A stretch of DNA of 9,746 bases from JACMMS01 sp043772865 (GTDB taxonomy: Bacteria; Pseudomonadota; Gammaproteobacteria; Burkholderiales; Methylophilaceae), in the NCBI GenBank assembly GCA_043772865.1, contig JAYVFU010000174.1, forward strand, positions 1 to 9,746. The letters are read 5' to 3'. The notes beneath the pieces were generated by a model. That model was not told where the DNA came from, ran no database searches, and saw only the letters and a program-made list of their open reading frames with translations. The translations under genes were made by a program, and so were the position numbers. How positions within the stretch are numbered: the stretch's first letter is position 1; every line of letters begins with the position of its first letter. This document shows, piece after piece, positions 1-5,082 of this stretch.

Positions 1-438
1 CATAGAAACTAAATAATTTTTTGCGGTATTTATACCGATGCGATACAACCAAGTGTAAAAGGCGCTATCGCCACGAAAGTTGTGTAAGGCGCGATACGCT
101 TTAATAAAGGTTTCTTGTACAACATCTTCTACCTCGGCTTGGTCGCGTATCATACGCGCGAGTAGGCGACCGAGTTTACGGTTGTACTTTTCCACCAACA
201 TACCAAAAGCGCGCTTATCTCCTTGCTGCGCGCGCTCTACCAATATTTGATCTAACTCACGATTGCCTGCAGCTGGCGTGCCCGAAGTTGGCAAATTGCC
301 CATTGAGGTGTTGCTCCCTGTGTTTGATACTTTAACATCCACAGTATACCCTTGTGACGCGGGTTGCACGAAACTAGTGCGTGCTAGCGACCCAATATTG
401 ACTGCTAAATTGACGGTTTCATTCACTATATTCAACAT
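1..438 (-). CDS. rpoE: ECF sigma factor RpoE/AlgU type, 3'-truncated by window edge
   Basis: Minus-strand frame open from the ATG at 438 to the window edge (146 codons; the C-terminal half is outside). The product is an extracytoplasmic-function sigma factor that directs RNA polymerase to envelope-stress promoters and is normally held by an RseA-type anti-sigma factor. From about residue 63 it matches the RpoE group: DQILVERAQQGDKRAF, then the region 2 core with the motifs LLARMIRDQAEVEDVVQETF, KAYRALHNFRG and SAFYTWLYRIGINTAKNYLV. This is sigma region 2, which binds core polymerase and the -10 element; region 4 lies beyond the edge. The start is uncertain. The ATG at 438 has GGGAG seven bases upstream. 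A second ATG at 303 has GGGAG ten bases upstream and gives a length closer to the family norm. I chose 438 because the frame stays open and the Asn/Ser/Thr/Gly-rich composition runs unbroken across the second Met. Divergence from nadB matches the E. coli order. Confidence 0.9.
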   Translation of the reverse strand, partial: MLNIVNETVNLAVNIGSLARTSFVQPASQGYTVDVKVSNTGSNTSMGNLPTSGTPAAGNRELDQILVERAQQGDKRAFGMLVEKYNRKLGRLLARMIRDQAEVEDVVQETFIKAYRALHNFRGDSAFYTWLYRIGINTAKNYLVSM

Positions 439-439
439 C

Positions 440-490
440 TCAACTCTCCCGATATTTTTCTAAATATTTTTTAAGTATTTTATTCGCCAT
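440..490 (-). CDS. Possible 16-residue leader peptide of rpoE
   Basis: A short frame within the presumed rpoE leader encodes MANKILKKYLEKYRES, lysine-rich and amphipathic-looking. Its TGA (442-440) is separated by one base from the rpoE ATG at 438, and the GGGAG preceding that ATG lies inside the last codons of the frame. This arrangement would allow translational coupling. E. coli K-12 also has a small leader frame (rseD) upstream of rpoE, so such a design has a precedent, although I see no reason to call them homologous. The frame's own ribosome-binding site is weak. A frame this short in AT-rich DNA can arise by chance. Confidence 0.3.
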   Translation of the reverse strand: MANKILKKYLEKYRES

Positions 491-561
491 GCTTATCTAT
501 CGACTTAACTAAATAAACTAGAGCTAATTAACAGTTTGCAAATAATTGATAGCCTACAAAC

Positions 562-589
562 ACAGACCTCGTTACACTGACGGAAGTTC
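562..589 (-). promoter_or_regulatory. Probable sigma-E-type promoter for rpoE
   Basis: Read on the minus strand, GAACTT (589-584) is followed after 16 bases by GTCTGT (567-562). This fits the sigma-E promoter pattern of GAACTT, a spacer near 16-17, and a TCTGA-like -10. Its position and direction suggest autoregulation of rpoE, as in E. coli. The predicted start near 553-556 gives a leader of about 115 bases to the ATG at 438. The site lies only 30 bases upstream of the divergent nadB ATG, so polymerase bound here could interfere with nadB transcription. Assigned by consensus match only. Confidence 0.6.
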
Positions 590-618
590 ATTGATTTCAA
601 GATTTAAGACGACACATA

Positions 619-2250
619 ATGCAACAATATGATGTATTAATTATTGGCTCAGGTTTAGCAGGTTTAACGCTTGCCCTTAATCTGGCAGATAGCAAAAAAG
701 TTTGCTTAGTGAGCAAACGTGCTATATCAGATAGTGCGAGTAGCTGGGCGCAAGGCGGTATTGCTGCCGTGTTTAATGATGACGACTCTATTGAGGCGCA
801 CATAGAAGATACTCTGATCGCTGGCGCAGGCTTGTGTGATGTTGAAGTCACGCGCTTAGTCGCCGAGCATGGGCGCGAAACCGTAGAATGGCTCATTGAG
901 CAGGGTGTGATTTTCACCCGTGAAGATGATGATAGCGGTTACCACTTAACCCGCGAAGGTGGGCACAGCCATCGCCGCATCGTGCATGCGGCGGATGCTA
1001 CAGGTTATGCCGTACAAAAAACTCTGGCAGAACGCGTACGGGAGCATGCCAACATCACATTGTTAGAAGATCATATTGCTGTAGATTTAATTACTGTACG
1101 TAAATTAGCCCATCAAAAACTGATTCAGCATGATGAGCATGCAAAAGCTGACAACTGTTTAGGTGCTTATGTATTGGATAACAAATCTGGCAAAGTGCTC
1201 ACTATAGCGGCGCAACAAACCGTGCTAGCCACTGGCGGCACAGGTAAAGTGTATTTGTATACCACCAACCCTGATGTGAGCACTGGCGATGGTGTAGCGA
1301 TGGCGTGGCGTGCAGGCTGCCGTGTAGCCAATATGGAGTTCATTCAATTTCATCCAACCTGCTTGTATCACCCCAAAGCTAAATCTTTCTTAATCAGTGA
1401 AGCCGTTCGCGGCGAAGGTGGGTTGCTTAAATTAGCCGATGGCACCCGCTTTATGCCTGCACATGACGAGCGCGGTGAACTTGCTCCGCGTGATGTGGTA
1501 GCGCGCGCCATTGACTTTGAAATGAAAAAACGCGGGCTAGATTGCGTGTATTTGGATATTACGCATAAGCCACTGGCATTTATTAAATCGCATTTTCCTA
1601 ATATTTATGCGCGTTGTTTAGAACTGGGCATTGATATCAGCCGTGAACCTATTCCTGTTGTACCTGCTGCACATTACAGCTGCGGCGGGGTAATGACAGA
1701 CCACGCGGCACGCACCGATATACCCAATTTATATGCAATTGGTGAAACAGCTTGTACTGGGCTTCATGGCGCAAATCGTCTAGCAAGCAACTCATTATTG
1801 GAGTGCTTGGTGTTTGGTCAAGCAGCAGCGGTTGATATCATGCAGCAGCCAGCAAAAACTCTACCCCAACTGCCCTATTGGGATGAGAGCCGTGTTACTG
1901 ATGCTGATGAAGAAGTATTGATTACACATACTTGGAATGAGTTACGCCGCTTTATGTGGAATTACGTTGGCATAGTGCGCACAAACAAACGCCTAAGCCG
2001 AGCACTGCACCGTATCCATATGCTGCGTGATGAAGTAGATGAGTTTTATAGCAACTTTAGAGTGAGTAACAACTTAATTGAGTTGCGTAATTTGCTACAA
2101 GTAGCCGAACTTATAGTCAACAGCGCCATGCAACGCCATGAAAGCCGCGGTTTACATTACAGCCGTGATTATCCCAACACGGATATTGAGCCCATTCCAA
2201 CAGTGCTTGAACCGTCAAATTATTTGAGCTTGCTTGGAAATAAACATTAA
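619..2250 (+). CDS. nadB: L-aspartate oxidase
   Basis: Flavoenzyme that oxidises L-aspartate to iminoaspartate, which NadA condenses with dihydroxyacetone phosphate to quinolinate in NAD synthesis; cytosolic. At 543 residues it has the family's usual length (E. coli about 540). The N-terminal Rossmann motif GSGLAGLTLALNL (residues 10-22) binds the FAD ADP moiety. Further signatures are SSWAQGGIAA (41-50), TREGGHSHRRIVHAADATG (111-129), ATGGTGKVY (204-212), QFHPT with H245, EAVRGEGG with R263, LAPRD with R291, AAHYSCGGV with H352, and HGANRLASNSLLE with R387. These correspond to E. coli H244, R290, H351 and R386, so the active site looks intact. The C-terminal helical domain (about 430-543) is complete. 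The ATG has no strong Shine-Dalgarno sequence, only purines (AAGACGA) upstream, but this start gives the standard MQQYDVLIIGSG N-terminus. It is divergent from rpoE, and the nuclease gene follows after 24 bases. I found no convincing sigma-70 promoter upstream. Confidence 0.97.
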   Translation: MQQYDVLIIGSGLAGLTLALNLADSKKVCLVSKRAISDSASSWAQGGIAAVFNDDDSIEAHIEDTLIAGAGLCDVEVTRLVAEHGRETVEWLIEQGVIFTREDDDSGYHLTREGGHSHRRIVHAADATGYAVQKTLAERVREHANITLLEDHIAVDLITVRKLAHQKLIQHDEHAKADNCLGAYVLDNKSGKVLTIAAQQTVLATGGTGKVYLYTTNPDVSTGDGVAMAWRAGCRVANMEFIQFHPTCLYHPKAKSFLISEAVRGEGGLLKLADGTRFMPAHDERGELAPRDVVARAIDFEMKKRGLDCVYLDITHKPLAFIKSHFPNIYARCLELGIDISREPIPVVPAAHYSCGGVMTDHAARTDIPNLYAIGETACTGLHGANRLASNSLLECLVFGQAAAVDIMQQPAKTLPQLPYWDESRVTDADEEVLITHTWNELRRFMWNYVGIVRTNKRLSRALHRIHMLRDEVDEFYSNFRVSNNLIELRNLLQVAELIVNSAMQRHESRGLHYSRDYPNTDIEPIPTVLEPSNYLSLLGNKH

Positions 2251-2274
2251 CTTTAATGCCCGTAAAAAATTAAA

Positions 2275-2784
2275 TTGAAGTTTTATTTCTGGGTTTTTTG
2301 CATCACCTTTTCGTATTTACAAAACGTATATGCAGATGAAAATATTGCTTATATCTACGATGGCGACACCGTAAAAATTCATGCTGAAACAGGGGACATT
2401 AAACTACGATTAAGTGAAATAGACGCTCCAGAATTTAATCAACCTTATGGCAAAAAAGCACGCCGCGTTTTATCTAAATTATGCACAAAAACCGCGGCCA
2501 TTCAAGTGGAGATTAGTGGCACGGACCGCTATGATAGGCAGCTCGGGCATTTAACATGTAACGGCAATGATGTGGCTATGTACCTTGTGGCGCACGGCTA
2601 TGCTTGGCATTACGCGTATTACTCACACAATGTTGATCTAGCTAGCGCACAAATTTTAGCGCAAGTACATCATTTAGGATTATGGAAAAATTTAGATGCT
2701 GTTGCGCCATGGATTTGGCGGAAAAATCATCCTAACTATTACAGTCGTCATTACATAAAATATTCAATAATTGATAAATCTTAG
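2275..2784 (+). CDS. Secreted staphylococcal-nuclease-like (thermonuclease) protein
   Basis: A 169-residue protein of the SNase fold, predicted to be a secreted Ca2+-dependent nuclease. Residues 1-20 form a short signal peptide ending in NVYA, with likely cleavage before D21. The nuclease core follows: YDGDTVKI with D31; LRLSEIDAPE with R45, D50 and E53; and TDRYDRQLG with R88. By alignment these are the counterparts of S. aureus nuclease D21, R35, D40, E43 and R87, so both the metal ligands and the catalytic arginines are present. VAMYLVAHGYAW and HHLGLW are also typical. The start is TTG at 2275. It is preferred because in-frame TAA at 2263 blocks anything longer except a rare ATT, and because TTG gives a clean signal peptide. 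No clear Shine-Dalgarno is visible. The gene begins 24 bases after the nadB stop, so it is probably read from nadB mRNA and translated at low level. The C-terminal tail after residue 145 is rich in Tyr, His and Lys. Substrate preference (DNA or RNA) cannot be told from sequence. Confidence 0.88.
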   Translation: MKFYFWVFCITFSYLQNVYADENIAYIYDGDTVKIHAETGDIKLRLSEIDAPEFNQPYGKKARRVLSKLCTKTAAIQVEISGTDRYDRQLGHLTCNGNDVAMYLVAHGYAWHYAYYSHNVDLASAQILAQVHHLGLWKNLDAVAPWIWRKNHPNYYSRHYIKYSIIDKS

Positions 2785-2806
2785 CCTAAAGTGATTTGAT
2801 TTTTAA

Positions 2807-2918
2807 AAACTAACTAATTTGTAATTCTTGCATACAACTTTGCAAGTGCTCTTGCGTGAAGCCAAATCGGAGGTCCCTTGTGGTGCGAAGGCTGGAAACC
2901 ACTTTAATTAGCTAGTTT
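2807..2918. repeat. Inverted-repeat-bounded segment, about 112 bp
   Basis: The left arm AAACTAACTAATT (2807-2819) is complementary to the right arm AATTAGCTAGTTT (2906-2918) at 12 of 13 positions. The enclosed 86 bases are less AT-rich than the flanks and contain two short stems (2827-2846 and 2880-2902). The layout suits either a structured RNA closed by a long basal stem or a small non-autonomous repeat element. There is no obvious target-site duplication. The minus strand across it is open from 2902 to 2810. Confidence 0.45.
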
Positions 2919-2920
2919 AG

Positions 2921-2950
2921 TTGGATCCCTGCATTCGCAAGGATGACGAA
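2921..2950. repeat. REP-like palindromic repeat (VIPAxAGIQ type)
   Basis: ATCCCTGC (2925-2932) and GCAAGGAT (2937-2944) form an 8-bp stem with one mismatch around a four-base loop ATTC, followed by GACGAA. On the minus strand this translates as VILANAGIQ, one residue from the peptide VIPANAGIQ that such intergenic repeats spell in many proteobacterial genomes. It is probably one copy of a dispersed family; no second copy occurs in this window. Confidence 0.6.
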
Positions 2951-3045
2951 TTGGGTTTTGATAGAATATTTAGCGATTTCTAACTTACTATAAAGGTCTG
3001 GTTGCAAATAAAAATATCGCAGCTTATGCCTAATAGATTAAAATA

Positions 3046-3073
3046 TTGAAAAAATATTCGGTGCATTTATATG
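3046..3073 (+). promoter_or_regulatory. Candidate sigma-70 promoter for slyD
   Basis: TTGAAA (3046-3051) and TATATG (3068-3073) are separated by 16 bases, giving 5/6 and 4/6 matches to the housekeeping consensus. Transcription would start near 3080, about 40 bases before the slyD ATG. The region is AT-rich, so chance matches are common. Confidence 0.4.
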
Positions 3074-3119
3074 CATTTTTAAACGCATTTTAATTAAAAG
3101 CTTACAAAAAGGAAAAACC

Positions 3120-3599
3120 ATGCAAGTTTCAATGAACACAGTCGTCACCATGACTTATGAACTAAAAGATACAGAGGGTACAGTTTTAGAATCTAGCGCT
3201 GAGCCTGTTGCATATTTACATGGCGGCTACGATAATATTTTTCCTAAAGTAGAAGAATTAATGCATGGTAAAAATGTAGGTGATGTAGTTTCAGTGACTC
3301 TTGAACCAGCGGATGCATTTGGTGAATACGATGAAGAGCTTGTACAAATTGAAGATGTTAAAGCTTTCCCCGCAGCAGATCTTAAAGAAGGTATGCAGTT
3401 TGAAGGTGAAGACGAAACGGGTGAAGTGATTTTATATACCGTCACTAATATTGCTGATGGGAAAGTGGTAGTAGATGGCAATCACCCATGGGCGGGTGAG
3501 CGTGTTTTATTCACGGCAACCATCACTGATGTACGTTCTGCAAGCGGCGAAGAAGTCACGCATCAGCATGTACATGGCGCAGGTGGTCATCACCACTAG
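3120..3599 (+). CDS. slyD: FKBP-type peptidyl-prolyl cis-trans isomerase, SlyD family
   Basis: A 159-residue cytosolic prolyl isomerase and chaperone of the SlyD group, which also binds nickel and in E. coli assists hydrogenase maturation. The FKBP half comes first (YELKDTEGTVLESS, residues 13-26; AYLHGGYDNIFPKVEELMHGK, 31-51; GDVVSVTLEPADAFGEYDEELV, 54-75). The insert-in-flap chaperone domain runs from about 72 to 118. The chain then re-enters the FKBP fold at VDGNHPWAGERVLF (118-131). The usual NHPLAG motif here reads NHPWAG. The tail, HQHVHGAGGHHH (148-159), has six His in twelve residues but no Cys, and is much shorter than the Cys/His-rich tail of E. coli SlyD (196 residues in all), so metal capacity is probably lower. 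The ATG has AAGGA six to seven bases upstream. An internal Met at residue 5 is a less likely start. It is probably monocistronic, bounded by its own promoter and the terminator at 3640. A closely related FkpB/SlpA-type function is less likely because of the His tail. Confidence 0.93.
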   Translation: MQVSMNTVVTMTYELKDTEGTVLESSAEPVAYLHGGYDNIFPKVEELMHGKNVGDVVSVTLEPADAFGEYDEELVQIEDVKAFPAADLKEGMQFEGEDETGEVILYTVTNIADGKVVVDGNHPWAGERVLFTATITDVRSASGEEVTHQHVHGAGGHHH

Positions 3600-3639
3600 C
3601 ATTAAGCGCTAGGCGCTAATTTCAAAACTGGTTTTAAAT

Positions 3640-3665
3640 AAAAAGCACCTTAATAGGTGCTTTTT
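3640..3665. terminator. Bidirectional Rho-independent terminator
   Basis: A perfect 11-bp stem, AAAAAGCACCT (3640-3650) with AGGTGCTTTTT (3655-3665), closes a TAAT loop. The T-run on the right serves slyD transcription. On the minus strand the A-run becomes a U-run, serving the convergent DUF3999 gene that ends 27 bases away at 3692. A second small hairpin AGCGC/GCGCT (3605-3609 and 3613-3617) sits just after the slyD stop without a T-run. Confidence 0.9.
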
Positions 3666-3691
3666 AATGTGTATCAGCTTGATCTATCTAG

Positions 3692-5071
3692 CTACTTATT
3701 GTTTCGCAATTGCTTGGTTACACTCCATGCCACTCCCAACAGAGCCAGCACGCCCAGTAGCAATACAATCCACAATATCATAGCGCGTTTTGAGCTGGCT
3801 ACAATTTCACTATCAAGCTTGGGCATGTCCACTTTGCCATCAACTGTAGCTTCACTCACATTAAACTCATCATCCATTTTGTAATTAGGGATTAAACTTG
3901 ATACTGGCAAAAGTACATTCGCAGCCTCTTTCTTGCCAACCGCCAGTATAAATGGTCCTTGTCCGCTAGCTACAAAAAGCATATTCACAGGATTAAATAA
4001 CAGGCTAACTTGCGGTAAATTTTCAGGATTTTGGCTATCGAACGCAATAGCGGTGCTATCAGACAACACACGTAACTCATGCATACTTGTGTTGTTTAGG
4101 ATTAGCTCAGGGTTAAACGTTTCTTTACCCGCTTTATTCACTCGATACGCAACAGCGCTGCTTAAGTTTTGCCATGGCTCACCACGTTGCAAACGCGCCT
4201 GTACTTGAATAGGCATCAAGTTATTAGGTGTGTTGAGTTTGAAATCTAAAGCGGCAATGGTAGAAAAAAAGGGAATATTCCAGCTCAGCATATGTGGTTC
4301 TATGGTGCTTGGCATGTCTAAAGTGATGCTGATTTTTTTTATGGGCGCAACTGCCAAGGTGGTAATTTTTACGTGGTGTGAAGTAAAAACCTGGTTAGCT
4401 GGCCAGCTAACACGAATGTATTCTTTATCCAAATGGATGCTATTTAACACTATGCGCGTTTGTTTCGGCATATTTTGGTTATCTGTTGCTGCATTAGAAA
4501 AACGATAAAGCGGCTCTTCAAAAGCAATATTTCGCCATATTTTAAGATCACTACTCACATCTAAAGTAATTGGCAGAGCGGTATTGCTGGCAAAATCAGC
4601 ATCAAGCTCTATGCTTGAAACCGCACCAGAAAACGAACGAGCATCAATTAAGGCGCCGATTATTTTTTGCTTTTCATTGATATGATTGGATGAGTTTAGC
4701 ACCTGCACCACACGCTTACCGTCAGATTCTTCTATACGTATTTCGCTGTTAGCGTTATCAACATTAACGCCACTTTCCGCCATGATGGGGTAAGTAGTAA
4801 AGTCTAGTGTTTTATTAATTTGTGGCTGCTGGCTAGCTTGTATGACCATGGCTAAAGGCACTGCCTGACCCTGATTATTAAAGACGCGAACGTCTGAGAA
4901 GTTTCGGCTTTGGCTGCTAGCAAATACCGCCGCAGGTAAGCTAAGTCTTTGCATGCCGCCTTCTGCAGATATTTTCAGTGGTATGTTAAGTGCATAATCT
5001 GCAAGCGTTTCGGCATGGGCTAATTGGCTAATCAGCGCAATAATTGTTGCTGTAATTTTAATCATCTGCAT
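3692..5071 (-). CDS. DUF3999 family protein, exported and membrane-anchored
   Basis: A 459-residue protein that I assign to the uncharacterised DUF3999 family. Residues 1-20 are a signal peptide (hydrophobic ITATIIALISQL, then AHA before E21). A long beta-rich, mainly periplasmic region follows, with SSDLKIW (173-179) and GPFILAVGK (372-380), motifs I associate with this family. Residues 430-450 form a single membrane helix (MILWIVLLLGVLALLGVAW), followed by a short basic tail KQLRNNK. The expected topology is periplasm outside with a C-terminal cytoplasmic tail. No enzyme motif is visible. The start ATG at 5071 has AGGTG eight bases upstream, overlapping the TAG stop of the upstream DUF2339 gene; only 11 bases separate the two genes, so they are almost certainly one operon with coupled translation. 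The next ATG (5065) is too far from that site. The pairing suggests the two products work together in the envelope. The role is unknown. Confidence 0.85.
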   Translation of the reverse strand: MQMIKITATIIALISQLAHAETLADYALNIPLKISAEGGMQRLSLPAAVFASSQSRNFSDVRVFNNQGQAVPLAMVIQASQQPQINKTLDFTTYPIMAESGVNVDNANSEIRIEESDGKRVVQVLNSSNHINEKQKIIGALIDARSFSGAVSSIELDADFASNTALPITLDVSSDLKIWRNIAFEEPLYRFSNAATDNQNMPKQTRIVLNSIHLDKEYIRVSWPANQVFTSHHVKITTLAVAPIKKISITLDMPSTIEPHMLSWNIPFFSTIAALDFKLNTPNNLMPIQVQARLQRGEPWQNLSSAVAYRVNKAGKETFNPELILNNTSMHELRVLSDSTAIAFDSQNPENLPQVSLLFNPVNMLFVASGQGPFILAVGKKEAANVLLPVSSLIPNYKMDDEFNVSEATVDGKVDMPKLDSEIVASSKRAMILWIVLLLGVLALLGVAWSVTKQLRNNK

Positions 5072-5082
5072 ATCAATTACAC

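Larger units (their letters stand above)
2785..3119. other. Gene-free interval between the nuclease gene and slyD
   Basis: This 335-base stretch has no convincing gene on either strand. It holds a 13-bp imperfect inverted repeat (2807-2819 and 2906-2918), a smaller hairpin CTTGCA/TGCAAG (2827-2832 and 2841-2846), another stem GTGGT/ACCAC (2880-2884 and 2898-2902), a REP-like palindrome (2925-2944), and at its right end a probable slyD promoter and ribosome-binding site. No clear Rho-independent terminator follows the nuclease gene. The part between about 2950 and 3045 is AT-rich and shows nothing I can name. Confidence 0.7.

Noticed and set aside
263..463. Plus-strand open frame of 66 codons
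   Set aside because: It lies antisense to the rpoE N-terminal region; the minus frame carries clear sigma region 2 motifs downstream and the plus-strand product resembles nothing.
535..580. Sigma-70 promoter for nadB (TTGCAA or TTGATA with TACACT)
   Set aside because: No pair of boxes has acceptable spacing; the best -10-like TACACT is over 20 bases from either -35 candidate.
597..917. Minus-strand open frame of 106 codons
   Set aside because: Fully antisense to the FAD-binding part of nadB; its Ser/Cys-rich product is typical of a shadow frame.
2846..2905. Known riboswitch upstream of slyD
   Set aside because: I compared it by eye with the riboswitch cores I remember and found no conserved box; it also lies over 200 bases from slyD, upstream of the likely promoter.
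2943..2993. 16-codon plus-strand frame starting ATG ACG AAT TGG
   Set aside because: Its start is inside the REP-like palindrome flank and no ribosome-binding site is properly spaced.
3227..3481. Minus-strand open frame of 84 codons
   Set aside because: Antisense to slyD and Ser/Thr-rich with no motif.
3657..4508. Plus-strand open frames opposite the DUF3999 gene
   Set aside because: They overlap a full-length gene that has a signal peptide, an anchor helix and a ribosome-binding site on the other strand.
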